NCBI GenBank assembly: GCA_033961575.1
Contig: CM066736.1
Location: 92,078,852 to 92,142,851, forward strand
DNA length: 64,000 nucleotides
Source: Aselliscus stoliczkanus
Lineage: Eukaryota; Chordata; Mammalia; Chiroptera; Hipposideridae
Reading direction: 5' to 3'
This document shows, one piece after another, positions 36,090-46,529 of this stretch (positions within the stretch are counted from its first letter, which is position 1; every line of letters begins with the position of its first letter). The translations under genes and the position numbers were made by a program. The notes under the pieces are model-generated. The model made no database searches. It worked only from the letters and a program-made list of their open reading frames with translations, and was not told where the DNA came from.

Positions 36090-36110
36090 GTTTAGTACTT
36101 GGATGGGAGA
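36090..36110 (+). pseudogene. 5S rRNA-derived fragment
   Basis: TTAGTACTTGGATGGGAGA (then C from the TSD) matches the 3' domain of mammalian 5S rRNA, which contains the internal-promoter C-box region just upstream. It is a short piece within the L1 TSDs, in opposite orientation to the L1. Upstream bases 36074-36090 are only weakly 5S-like. A 5S-derived SINE piece is an alternative origin. Confidence 0.6.
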
Positions 36111-36119
36111 CTACTGTAA

Positions 36120-36564
36120 CTTAAACACACAGATATCCAAGTCCACCTCCCAAGGATATGCATTAATTATCAGAAACAATAGAATCAAGCACATACCTAT
36201 GAAATAAATTTTTCTTATTTAATTCATAATTTTCAAGGTATCTTTATTTTTCATAATAGACTCAGAACCACACATCATTATATAGAGCAGTGATAGTTCA
36301 TTTTCTTCATCTCCCACTTTTACAGGGGCCCTTTTGGGATGGCTGGAACTGAGAAAATAGCTCATAATGATTGATTTACCTTTTAAAAGGTTTTCACTAA
36401 GCCATCCAAAGACATGGCTGAAGCTTTGGGGTTTTTATTCACAATAAATTCATTAAATTATTATTTAAGTTCCTCATACTTGTAGTTATGTCCAAGGAAT
36501 TGGGAAATGGTGGTGCTATTTTTGTAGCTACATCATTTTCTTCTGGTTACATATTCATCACAGT
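36120..36564. other. No supported feature
   Basis: AT-rich intergenic DNA without assignable content. Confidence 0.4.
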
Positions 36565-36725
36565 TGTAATTTGACATTTTTATATGAGTCTTTGATGTTT
36601 GTCTTCCCCTCTTTATTCTATGTTCCACAAGGCCAAGGACAATGTCTATTAAATTTTCTACTAAAACCTCAGTGCCTTGTTCTTGTTAGGCATCCAACAA
36701 ACATTTTTGAATGAATGAATGAACA
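36565..36725 (+). mobile_element. L2 3'-end relic
   Basis: TATGTTCCACAAGGCCAAGG, an AATGTCTATTAAATT block, then GGCATCCAACAAACATTTTT and GAATGAATGAATGAAC match the L2 3' terminus. Confidence 0.7.
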
Positions 36726-37685
36726 AACATCCAAAGTGGATCTTATGCATTTTTTCTTTGGCCAGTTGCTCCTCTCCAAAGGCTACTAAGCAGGACTTGG
36801 GAAGAAGGAGAGGATAAGAGGAAGAACGGCACAGAGAAGTCATGTAGATGTTCGTACTCTTACATTATCTTTGGCTGTCATCCCAAATAAACATGGAAGT
36901 CAACAGGGATTTAGATTATATCCTAGACAAAGAAGAGTTATTGGGGTGGGGTTGTCGGGGGAATAAATAGCTTTTTTTTTATCCACTGAGTCACCTCTCT
37001 ATTATCACTTTTGTTGGAAATGTGGAGCACTTTCCTAGAGCAAAGTGCATGATGAATGTACCATTTTAATCAATCAAAATGGAAAATCCCAAAATGGAAA
37101 GTTATATAGGTGGAGGATGTGCCACGAGATTAGTATTTTAAATATACCTTTGGTAAAAATTCAAGCACATGTGTGTAGGCACTGTGCTAGATACTAATCA
37201 AACAATAATAAACAAATCAGACATGATGACTGCTTTCAATAAGAAATATGCAATCAAATGTCTGTTTTGGAAGAGTTGTAAGAAATGTTCAGATATGCAT
37301 TAGAGTCTTGGGATAAAGCCCTAATCAGCTGGGGGAAATTTTATCTCAAAGCATGAACTTCATTTTACTCCTTCAACTTCAATTCCTATTCCAGAAAGGT
37401 TAGGATTTTGAGACTATTAGTTAGACTTTCCTCTCCTTATCTTAACCCAGAGTTAATAGCCTCTTCAACCAATAGCATCTTCAACCAACTGTTTACAGTT
37501 TTAATTAATATTCTCCACTTGACTTAGATCATGATTAATGAGTTTTCCTTCCTGTGCTTGAATTTCTCCTGAGTCCAGGTCAAAAACACTGCTGAGAATC
37601 AGTTCAATAAAAATCAAAAGTGAGGGAAGATGTAAAAGAACACTGGCATGAAGGAAATGAAATTGGTATCTTGAAGAGATCTCTG
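36726..37685. other. No supported feature
   Basis: Intergenic DNA. 37150-37260 has an ancient-repeat look (GCACTGTGCTAGATACTAAT) but I cannot name it. Confidence 0.4.
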
Positions 37686-38465
37686 CACTGGCACTACCAT
37701 ATTCATGGAATCATTATTCACAATAGCTAAAACATGGAAACAACCTAAATATCCATTGGCAGATGAATGGATTAAGAAAATGTGAAACATACATGTACAC
37801 ACACACATAAAGAAATATTATCAGCCACTAAAGAAAGGAAATCCTGTCATTTCAAACAACATAGATGAACCTTAAAGGCATTATACTAAGTGAAATAAGC
37901 CAGACAGAAAAAGACAAATACTATATGATCTCACTTATATGTGAAATCTAAAATAAATAAATAAATAAGTACTAAACTTATAGAAACAGAGAATAGAATG
38001 ATGGTTGCTAGTGGCTGTGTAAGAAGGGGAAAATGGAGGGTTGTTGGCCAAAGCGTGCAAACTCAGTTGTAAGATGAATAAATTCTGGGGATCTAATTTA
38101 TAGCATGGTGACTACAGTTAACAATATTGTATTCTATACTTTATTTATTTATTTATTTATTTATTTATTTTGAGGGCAGTGTTACTGGCCTTCACATATG
38201 GGACCGAACCGGGGCCGCTGGTTTCCCAAGCCAGCGCTTAACCACAGCGCCATTTGGCCGGCCCTGTATTCTATACTTTAAAGTTACTTTAAAAAAGTGT
38301 CTTAATTTTCACCACAGGAAAAGGTAATTATGTGAGGTGATGAAGGTGTTAATTAAAACTTTTCTGGTGATCATTTCACATATATACTGTATCAAATCAT
38401 CACTTTGTACACCTCAAACTTACGCAATGTTATATGTCAATTATATCTCAATAAACTGGAAAAAA
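37686..38465 (+). mobile_element. Old L1 3' end, split by a SINE
   Basis: ATTCACAATAGCTAAAACAT, CATTGGCAGATGAATGGATT, AAGTGAAATAAGCCAGACAG and, after the SINE, CACTTTGTACACCTCAAACT are the L1 ORF2 end and 3'UTR in order. It ends near ATTATATCTCAATAAACTGG. Confidence 0.85.
38144..38264 (-). mobile_element. Short Rhin-type SINE, antisense, inside L1
   Basis: A (TTTA)n tail, GAGGGCAGTGTTACTGG, and the head ending GGCCGGCCC. The TSD GTATTCTATACTTTA is at 38129-38143 and 38266-38280. Confidence 0.93.
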
Positions 38466-38794
38466 TTAAAAATTAAATTAAAGAGAGAATACTGGCATGC
38501 TCCTGTAATCTCTTTCAGATAGGAACCTTGGAGGACAGACAGACTACTGAGTTTTATCCCTTTGCTCTGTAGCCTCAAAAGTGCAGGAACAGTTGGAGCT
38601 TCACTGGAGACTTTCCTCCAATTATGGGGTTGCAGAATCTTCATGAATTTTTGCACTCCGGGGAACTCTTCAAAACTCACACCTGTCAGAAAGTGAACCT
38701 GTGACTTCACCTGAGGAAAAAAGAAGCATTGGGGGAATCACTGCACTACAATAAACAGCAGGGACCAAAATAGTCCTGAGACAGCCTGGAATCC
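38466..38794. other. No supported feature
   Basis: Non-coding. Moderate GC. The minus frame 38441-38710 has no recognisable content. Confidence 0.4.
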
Positions 38795-39165
38795 TCTCGA
38801 GTGATTGACACAGGCCCAGCGAGCTTCTCTGGTGTGACTAATGGGGCACAGCTGAGCATCTTTATAAGGACCGGCCCAGCCACAGCCCAGGATTTACCTG
38901 AGATGTTTCACACAGCTTCTTTAAGGCAAAGAAATTTCTAGAATATGACAAAGCACAACCCCAGCGTTCACCAGCAATGTGGAACAAGATAAGCACAGCC
39001 TAGAGTGTCTTTGGAATGACTGGCACAGACACAGTCCAGGGCTTTTCTGACGTGACAAGCACAGCCACAATTTAGTACTGCTCTGGAGTCACTCATTCAG
39101 ACATAGTCTAAGGCTGTGCTAGGGTGACTGACGCAAACCAGGGCTTCTCTGGAATGTGATACAAA
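38795..39165. repeat. Diverged minisatellite, about 36-bp unit
   Basis: About ten imperfect units of 30-40 bp, best seen at 39015-39152. Each has the order TGACTG, CACAG, CACAGTCCAGGGCTT, TCTCTGG. Examples start at 38801, 38833, 38868, 38941, 39015, 39050, 39087 and 39123. Units differ greatly, so the array is old. It lies between the two OR10A genes and shows no frame. Confidence 0.6.
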
Positions 39166-41570
39166 CAAGTCTCATTGACAGGAGGTAAGTAAAGGGCAAG
39201 AGGATAGGGCAAAGGTTTGATCTCTTGTAAAGAGAATGATGGCTCACCATCAAAAAAATGTCTTCTCTGACACATTTCTTAGAGACAAGAAAGGAAATCA
39301 GAGGTCTCAAGTAAAGAACATGAAGTTTTACAAGACTCAACAAATTAGGGAAACTGGGAAAGAATAGAAAACAATGATAATAGATGTATTGTGTTCTAGA
39401 ATGCTTCAAAGTTTTTGCACAACTATTATCTCATTTCACACCTACAACTACCCTGTCACGTGGGTAGGCACTTATAATAGTCATCATTTTATACTTGAGA
39501 AAACTGTAACTCAGAAAATGTCATGTCAGTAGCTCTGTGTCTCACAGCTAAAAAAATAATAACCAGAACTATAACTTTGAATTTATGACTCCAAGGTACT
39601 CACCAAATAACTATGTGGTCTCAAACCATCACTTATGTGGTAGTTTCACAACGTGCTTTTAAGTATGTTATTTAGTTTTTCCTTGTTGAAACAAAATGTA
39701 GAATCTCCTAGGTGTTATTCTTGAAAGGAGGCACTCTGGCTAGAGCTGTAGTTGGCCAGGCAAGCTCAACCAAGTGTCCACATAACTTCCCCCTCACCCC
39801 AGGCTTCTCTCTCCTCTCTGATGACAGCAACCACAACCACACTTATCCAGAGCTCTGCACTTGTCAAACTAGCAGTAAAGCAGTACCTGAATGATACTGC
39901 ACTGATAACATCCTTACAACCATGACTGTAATCATGTGGTTACAGGAAGTCCATTCTTCAAAGTCTTCCCAGGAACTTACTTCCCCTCTACCATCCCTTC
40001 GCTAATTTGTAGAAGGAAACAGATAAAAAAATAAAAACAGGAAGGAAGGGTGAAAGATGTGAAAGAGAAATAGAAGGAAAGCTAGTTCAAAAAAAGGAAA
40101 TATAAAGAGAAGGGTTAGAGAAGGATCAAGGCAAATGAAGAAAAATGTAGAATTAGAACCATGGGAAGGAAGCAGATGCAAAGTCATGACTCATGCTTTC
40201 GTACTGTGTTTTGTGCTGTGTTTTGTGCAGTCCTAAGACCCTAAGAAGGTGCACGAAGGGGCCATTTCAGGGGACAGGTGAAAAGGGAAAGTCAAGCAAG
40301 TAGGGCTCTGAGCCCTGGCCCCTATCCTTGTCCATCCTTGTTGGGTTTAAATATTGAGATTCTTTGTAAGATTTGGTTTGGGGGGGGGGGGAAGGGAGGG
40401 GGCATCTCTGCTTTAAAAGTCAAAAACCTCTTCTTAGGCATATGCAAGTCCCCCCAACTTCATTAACTAGACAGTCAAAGATTCTCTTTGATACGTCTGA
40501 ATTTGGGGCCCAAGAACCTTTATTGTCCTGGCCTTTTGTCACATGTCATCTAGCATTTAGGTAGTGTCATGTGGTGGTGTGTTATTTTCATGGTGGAAAT
40601 TTTCAACCTGTGTTGTGCTACAGTTTTCCTCCAGTTTCAATTGTCATGGGTTTCAGCTACACTTCATTAGGTTGTTTTCTATCCATCCAACACGGCTTTA
40701 CTAAAAGGTTTGATTTAGTATCTTTTTGAAACTATAGAAATTATAGTAATCTCAATAGTAATAATAACAATGATAATGCAAATTTGTGTAGTGTTTTATA
40801 ATTTTACATTTATTTCCATTTCTCTTACAAGACAATAACTTAAAACATTGTTAAGAGAACTTTTTACAAACACAAAAAATAAGTGATTTCTTTAGTCCAT
40901 CATAGATTCATGAAAAAGAACTTCATTTACTTTTGAAGATATTATTATGTTAAGCCACTTAACTAATGCCATTAATATAAATGTAAATTAGTAGTTCAAC
41001 AAACATTTATTGTTACTATTTGTCATAATAAGGCTATTTTAAGATACACAAAGGAGAGAGTAGTTAACTATGACCATTTGGGGTATAAGGGTGGTCAGAA
41101 GAGATTTTACAAGAAAGTTGACATTAGATCTTGGATTAAAGAGTGAGTATTAATATGGTTTATCTGCATTTCACTTAGACATTTGATGTACTCTTTCATG
41201 AGAACTTGATTACTTAGCTGAAGTGATACTTCCAGATAACAGTAAACTATGTTTATGTATAACCCATGTCTAAATGATTTACAGTCACTGATATAAAAAA
41301 ATAATAAATAATTTTGCTATTTGCCCAAAAATTAGAGATTAAAAATTGGTATCAACCCACTTTGGAATATGGCTTAAGTGATATGCCCTGAGTCCTGTCC
41401 GTCCTAGAAAATATTTTGATTACATATTTGAGGGGAGTGGACATCCATGACACACTGAGTGATGCAAAGCTCTTATAATAAAGTTTTAAAAATATTTTCT
41501 CAGAACATAGCAAAAAATTTAAACAAAATAAATATATCTTGGAAGATGAAACTTAATGTACCACCTATAA
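39166..41570. other. No supported gene; intergenic
   Basis: About 2.4 kb. It includes a G-rich tract at 40380-40402 (12 G, AA, GGG, A, GGGGG). The frames 40278-40564 and others have no recognisable content. The remainder is unassigned. Confidence 0.4.
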
Positions 41571-41604
41571 CACACGCGCACACACACACACACACACACA
41601 CACA
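41571..41604. repeat. (CA)n microsatellite
   Basis: A CA run with one CGCG interruption, about 34 bp. Confidence 0.97.
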
Positions 41605-41794
41605 TCTTACTTGACTGTAGGCTCAACTAGAGATCCAATAGTGTTGTTAAACTGCAAATTAATTAAAAGTAATTAGACTTTAGCTTACATTAATTACTGA
41701 GCACTTGAAGTTAAGCACTCCACTAGATGCAGAAGGTACAATGACAAAGAAATAGAAATGTCCTCATAGCATTAACAATTAGATAACATAAATA

Positions 41795-42358
41795 CGATGT
41801 CTGACTATTAAATTCACAAACTCATTCTAGAAAAAGCGCTACATACCTCATTGCTGAATATCACTACAGTCACCTTTGAAGTACTCCCTTTGGGAAGCTA
41901 CTAACACCAGCACCTAGTCTACCCTTCAAAGCAATTTGGGGACTCTTTCTGGAATAGCCATCAGAGCTGTTCTCATATTACCCTTGATATTCTGAATGTC
42001 ATCAAAAAGTCTTCCTTTCAATATTTCCTTTATCTTCAGATAAAGAAAGAAGGCATTGTGGGCCAGATCAGGTGAGTTGGAAGGGCATTCCAATACAGTT
42101 ATTTGTTTACTGGCTAAAAACTCCCTCACAGTCAGTGCCTTGTGAGCTGGTGCATTGTCGTGATGTAAAAGCCATGAATTGTTGGCAAAAAGTTCAAGTT
42201 GTGTAACTTTTTCCTACAGCCTTTTCAGCGCTTCCAAATAGTAAACCTGGTTAACTGTTTGTCCAATTGGTATGAATTCATAATGAATAATCCCTCTGAT
42301 ATATTAAAAAAAAAGTTAGCAACATTGTTGCAACAACGAACTTAATTGTCAGACCTCA
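41795..42358 (-). mobile_element. Mariner deletion derivative, copy 2
   Basis: Inverted ends (plus-strand left CGATGTCTGACTATTAAATT; reverse-complement right TGAGGTCTGACAATTAAGTT) with TA at 41793-41794 and 42359-42360. On the minus strand the right end runs directly into mid-transposase, with the same internal deletion as 28278-28778. The frame 41926-42129 (-) keeps the REFLASKQITVLE and SPDLA motifs. The third catalytic Asp is lost (NAFF instead of NDFF) and there is a frameshift before it. It is dead and non-autonomous. Confidence 0.88.
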
Positions 42359-42360
42359 TA

Positions 42361-43489
42361 GATGTACACATACATAATTATAAAAATGCTCTAATAGAGG
42401 CTGACACCAAGTGCTATAAGAGACTAAAAGAATAATCCCTTTATTAGGGCAAGGGAAGACAGGGCATAAGCAGAAAGTTATACATAATTGCAGAAAGCGG
42501 TTTCCCAGAGTAGGGAGCTATGTGCGCAAATGAAAGGAGGTGAGTGAATACAAAGTGTGTGCAGAACAGAACATGTTTTCGTGTGACCGTGCATTGGCAG
42601 TGTAGGGGATTTGAAACTGGAAAAATAATCAGATGTCACAAAGGAAGACCATATGGAAGAGTTTGTACTCATCCCGGGGACAGTAGGGAGCGGCTGAAAG
42701 ATGTTAGGTGGTAAGTAACTAATCAGAGTTGCTGTCAGATCACACACACATCAAGGATGGTCGGAAGAGAATGAACTGGAATTGGGTTCCTACATTATTC
42801 CTGGCCAGAGAAAATAAGGCCCAGAATCTAAAGGCAGTGTGGTAGGGATGCAGAAGGTGACACTGAATCAGTGTTTAGGAGGAAAAATAATCAAGTGTGG
42901 GGAATGAATTAAAGCATTTTTATCCCAGTTCTTGGGTTATCTGTGGGCATTGGCATTTTCTGAAATGGCTTGGGATGAAGAATGTAATGGGTATAATTTA
43001 TAACTCATCACTGTTTAAATCAGTGTATAGTGTATGAGGTTGTATTGTTGATATATGTAGTCTTTTGTGTCTAAATTCCTTATGTGTGGAGTTCACTGTG
43101 TCCACATTCTGTCTATACAGATATTTCCCTGATCATTTTCTACATTTTCTTCATTATTTATTCATTCATTCAAATAACAATTTACTGGGTATTTACCTTG
43201 CTATGAATTGGGATAAAAAGTTAAATAACATAATTTCTGTTATCAAGGAGTATAGCATCTAGAGTATGAGATGGAGACATAAATAATTGATTGTTCTAAG
43301 ATAAGGACAATGAAAGTGGTATTTCAGGTCTCCAGTATTGCTAATACCTTGAAATTTCCTGCTCCTCTCTAGAAATTGTCTTGGTTTTTGCTCTCCTACT
43401 GCCACCCAATGCCAAACACTGAGGCTTGACCTCACCTGTGAGCTCAGACTCATTCCCATTTTCGGAGAGTGGGTGAGTGTTGCCAGATG
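42361..43489. other. No supported feature
   Basis: Intergenic. The minus frame 42478-42747 and the others have no recognisable domain. Confidence 0.4.
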
Positions 43490-43700
43490 AGTAAATCCAT
43501 GACTTGGAGTTGGACTGCCCAGGATGCATCTCCTGATGCCAACATTGCTGGCTGCCTAACCTTAGAAAAGTTACTCAACTTCTCTGTGCCTCCCATTCCT
43601 TGGCTGTAAAATATTAGTCCTTATATATTCAGGTTGTTATAAGACAAACAACATGATACTTGCAAAAACAATTAGATTAGTGTCTGGCATTTCTTTGGTC
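43490..43700 (+). mobile_element. MIR SINE relic
   Basis: GACTTGGAGTTGGACTGCCC, then GGCTGCCTAACCTTAGAAAA, GTTACTCAACTTCTCTGTGC, CCTTGGCTGTAAAATATTAG and GGTTGTTATAAGACA follow the MIR order. Confidence 0.78.
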
Positions 43701-43849
43701 CTCAAGAAATGTTAATTCTTACTATGAAAATAGAGACAAGATATCCCAAAAAAAGTTTTTATAGAAGTGATGCCCAGCTTGAAGTTTATAAAATGAATAC
43801 GATTCAGCAAAATTTTTTAAATAGCACTTTCTTATTGTTTTTGCTCTTG

Positions 43850-44185
43850 ACCTCCCTTCTTCCTTCACAACCTGACTTCACATCTTGCTCCTGCTCAGGA
43901 CTTGAATCAAATATCATTTTTTTTCAGTGAAGCTTTCTGAGACACTCCTCCCAATGCCTGTCTTCTTCTCCACTGCTTTATTTTCCTCCATTGTTCTTAT
44001 TAATATCGAACATATTTTACATTCTACTTACATAATTTGTTTATGACCTGTCTTCCCTACTAGAGGGTAAGTTCTATGAGGGAAGAGATTTTTGTTTGTT
44101 TGACTTACTGTTGTATCATCTTCAGTATCTAGAACAGGGTATGGCACACAGAAGACACTATTTATTGAATAAATTATTCTTTTGT
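43850..44185 (+). mobile_element. L2 3'-end relic
   Basis: AGTGAAGCTTTCTGAGACAC, CACTGCTTTATTTTCCTCCA, CTACTAGAGGGTAAGTTCTA, GAGGGAAGAGATTTTTGTTT, TATCTAGAACAGGGTATGGC and TATTTATTGAATAAATT are the L2 3' end in order. Confidence 0.78.
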
Positions 44186-44863
44186 CTTAGATATTGAAAA
44201 GAAAGGGCTACAGTGAGTTTGGGCAATGGGTTAGATGACAAGTGGATTTTGGAAGGTACATTTAACATTATATCATAATAATTATACTGGTTAGCATTTA
44301 TTGAGCATGTATTATGTCCCAGACACCATGCTAAGTCACCATGCTAGATTTATTACTTTGTTAGTGTATAGTTATCAAAACATTTTCAGAGTCCCAGTTT
44401 TGAAGCTTAGTTTTTGATATGATGATTCAAACTTCTGTGTCTTTGTCACAGGATTTAATATTATTAGTCACACTGCATATTTAAGTTGGTATTTATTAGC
44501 ATGTAACATTTCATATTCATTAAGAATGAACACACAAGTCAACCAATTGAAGCTGATGAAAGGGTTTCCATGTAACACACCTAGATTCTCTGTGCAGCCT
44601 GATAATATCTTGAGTCTGTATTCCCTTTGTTTGATCACATAGGGCCACATAAAGAATATTTATCCCCAGGATCAAAATAAACCACAGTTTCTATATTGTG
44701 TGTCTTCTTGTTTAAACTGAAATTGTCTGAGTTTATAAATGAGGACTACTCCATTATTGCTGAAATCTTCCTGAGTGTGGGTTGCTGGAGACTCCTCAGG
44801 GATCCTTGGTAACTATCGTCTCACTTCCTTTGCTTTTCTCCTTCCCACCCTTTTGTTTTACAG
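44186..44863. other. No supported feature
   Basis: Intergenic DNA upstream of the OR10A4 candidate exon. An ancient-repeat patch is possible at 44285-44340. The pyrimidine tract ending at 44863 is treated under the next entry. Confidence 0.4.
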
Positions 44864-45038
44864 AAAACATATCCTGAACCACCTCACCACCTTTCACTGG
44901 TGCCTCAAGAACCTTTTCAGAAATGGTTGGCCTGGCTTCTTAGCATCATTGACTGATGACAAAAGAGAGAGAAAAGCAGTGAAAAGTCAGGAGATGTATA
45001 GATACATATGGTATGCCTCAGGCCAGTCTGAAAAAAAG
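44864..45038 (+). promoter_or_regulatory. OR10A4: Candidate 5' non-coding exon of OR10A4
   Basis: A long pyrimidine tract (CTCCTTCCCACCCTTTTGTT) ends in TTTACAG at 44863. 175 bp later there is a good donor, AAAG followed by GTTAGT, at 45039. The receptor ATG lies about 218 bp beyond the donor, and a second T-rich stretch ending in AG (GTACAG near 45108) could accept. OR genes typically have such untranslated exons, but transcription here is an inference. Confidence 0.35.
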
Positions 45039-45256
45039 GTTAGTATTCTTCCAAAACATTGTGATTCCCAGAGTCAGACTTATTTTTTACATTTTTTTTA
45101 AAGTACAGCTGTTTGATCTTCAACAACTATAACAAGAGAGGTAGAGAATGAGGCCACAGGAAGTTCATTTTCTAAGGATATAATAGAAGTCTAATTAATA
45201 TATGCAGACTTCTCCTTCCTGGAGTGTGAAGGCCAAATCACATCCTGGGCAGAACA

Positions 45257-46204
45257 ATGATGTGGGGAAACTGGACAATTCTTAGTGACTTTGTTCTTGT
45301 GAGCTTCTCAAACTTGTCTTCTGAGCTACAAGCTCTACTATTCCTCCTTTTTTTGACCATTTACCTGATTACTCTAATGGGCAATGTCCTCATCATCCTG
45401 GTCACTGTGGCTGATTCTGCCCTACAAAGTCCCATGTACTTCTTCCTCCGGAACTTGTCTTTCCTGGAGATAGGTTTCAATTTGGTCATTGTGCCCAAGA
45501 TGCTGGGGACTCTGATCATCCAAGACACAACCATTTCCTTCCTTGGCTGTGCCACTCAGATGTATTTCTTCTTCTTTTTTGGGGCTGCTGAATGCTGCCT
45601 CCTGGCCACAATGGCTTATGACCGCTATGTGGCTATCTGTGACCCTTTGCGCTACCCAGTCATCATGGGCCGCAGGGCTCGGGCCCAGCTGGCAGCTGCT
45701 TCTTGGTTCTCAGGGTTTCCAGTGGCCACTGTGCAAACCACATGGATTTTCAGTTTCCCTTTTTGTGGCCCCAACAGGGTGAACCACTTCTTTTGTGACA
45801 GCCCCCCTGTCATTGCACTGGTTTGTGCTGATACCTCTCTTTTTGAACTGGAGGCTCTGACAGCCACTGTTCTATTCATCCTCTTCCCTTTTCTGCTGAT
45901 CCTGGGGTCCTACGTCCGCATCCTCTCCACCATCTTCAGGATGCCCTCAGCTGAGGGGAAACGCAAGGCCTTCTCCACATGTTCCTCCCACCTCCTGGTT
46001 GTCTCCCTCTTCTACAGCACTGCCATCCTCACATACTTCCGACCCCGGTCCAGCACTTCTCCTGAGAGCAAGAAGGTGCTGTCACTCTCCTACACAGTGG
46101 TGACTCCCATGTTGAACCCCATCATCTACAGCTTAAGGAATAGTGAAGTGAAGGCTGCTCTAAGGCGGGTCATCCACAGGACCCTGGGCCCACAAAAACT
46201 ATGA
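45257..46204 (+). CDS. OR10A4: Olfactory receptor OR10A4
   Basis: A class A seven-transmembrane odorant receptor of olfactory neurons. The intact 315-residue frame matches human OR10A4 along its length as I recall it, including the same length and the C-terminal RTLG-QKL. Features: N5-W-T glycosylation; TM1 GN 42-43; PMYFF 59-63; C98 and C180 disulfide pair plus C190; MAYDRY 119-124; KAFSTCSSHL 237-246; PMLNPIIY 284-291. Two ATGs stand in tandem (MMWGNWT); the first is used. It is close in sequence to the gene at 30082, especially in TM2-TM3 and loop 2 (WVFSFPFC versus WIFSFPFC), consistent with tandem duplication. AATAAA at 46351 lies 147 bp past the stop. Its odorant is not known from the sequence. 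Confidence 0.96.
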   Translation: MMWGNWTILSDFVLVSFSNLSSELQALLFLLFLTIYLITLMGNVLIILVTVADSALQSPMYFFLRNLSFLEIGFNLVIVPKMLGTLIIQDTTISFLGCATQMYFFFFFGAAECCLLATMAYDRYVAICDPLRYPVIMGRRARAQLAAASWFSGFPVATVQTTWIFSFPFCGPNRVNHFFCDSPPVIALVCADTSLFELEALTATVLFILFPFLLILGSYVRILSTIFRMPSAEGKRKAFSTCSSHLLVVSLFYSTAILTYFRPRSSTSPESKKVLSLSYTVVTPMLNPIIYSLRNSEVKAALRRVIHRTLGPQKL

Positions 46205-46350
46205 CTGACTTAGATGGGAACTGAAAAGGTAGATTGCAAGGACAAAGGAAAGAAAAGCAAAGTCTTCAAATGAGGTTTTGGCCTCCACTCTTTCCAGGAG
46301 CTACAATACACCCACTGGGATTTTGGACTTTCCACTGGGATCAATTTCTG

Positions 46351-46356
46351 AATAAA
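46351..46356 (+). terminator. Candidate poly(A) signal for OR10A4
   Basis: AATAAA about 147 bp after the OR10A4 stop. A SINE begins 15 bp further on, so cleavage would fall in or next to its head. Use of this signal is not shown by the sequence. Confidence 0.45.
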
Positions 46357-46370
46357 AGAACATGAGTGGT

Positions 46371-46512
46371 CGGGCTGGCCGAGTGGCACGGTGGTTAAGC
46401 GCTGGCTTGGGAAGCCAACGGCCCCAGTTCGGTCCCACATATGAGGGCCAGTGACACTGCCCTCAAAAAAACAAACAAAAAAACCCCCCAAACAAACAAA
46501 AAGAAAAAAAAA
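46371..46512 (+). mobile_element. Short Rhin-type SINE just downstream of OR10A4
   Basis: A head CGGGCTGGCCGAGTGGCACG through CACTGCCCTC, and a long A/C-rich tail. TSD AAAAGAACATGAGTGGT at 46354-46370; the downstream copy, at 46513-46529, has AGAATATGAGTGGT with one change. Confidence 0.92.
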
Positions 46513-46529
46513 AAAAAGAATATGAGTGG

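Larger units (their letters stand above)
34490..36110 (-). mobile_element. L1 insertion, antisense, carrying a 5S rRNA-like fragment at its 5' side
   Basis: The antisense L1 3' end begins at 34490 (T-rich tail, ATTAAACTTATTGGGTTGAC) and runs to ORF2 C-terminal sequence ending near 36074. The following 36 bp, to 36110, hold a 5S-like stretch. The TSD CTACTGTAA is at 34481-34489 and 36111-36119, so the whole block is one insertion. It contains a nested SINE (35104-35546). Frame 35741-36061 (-) is an L1 ORF2 remnant. Confidence 0.85.

Noticed and set aside
39712..39894. Possible small gene, 60 codons
   Set aside because: No start context, domain or neighbour supports it.
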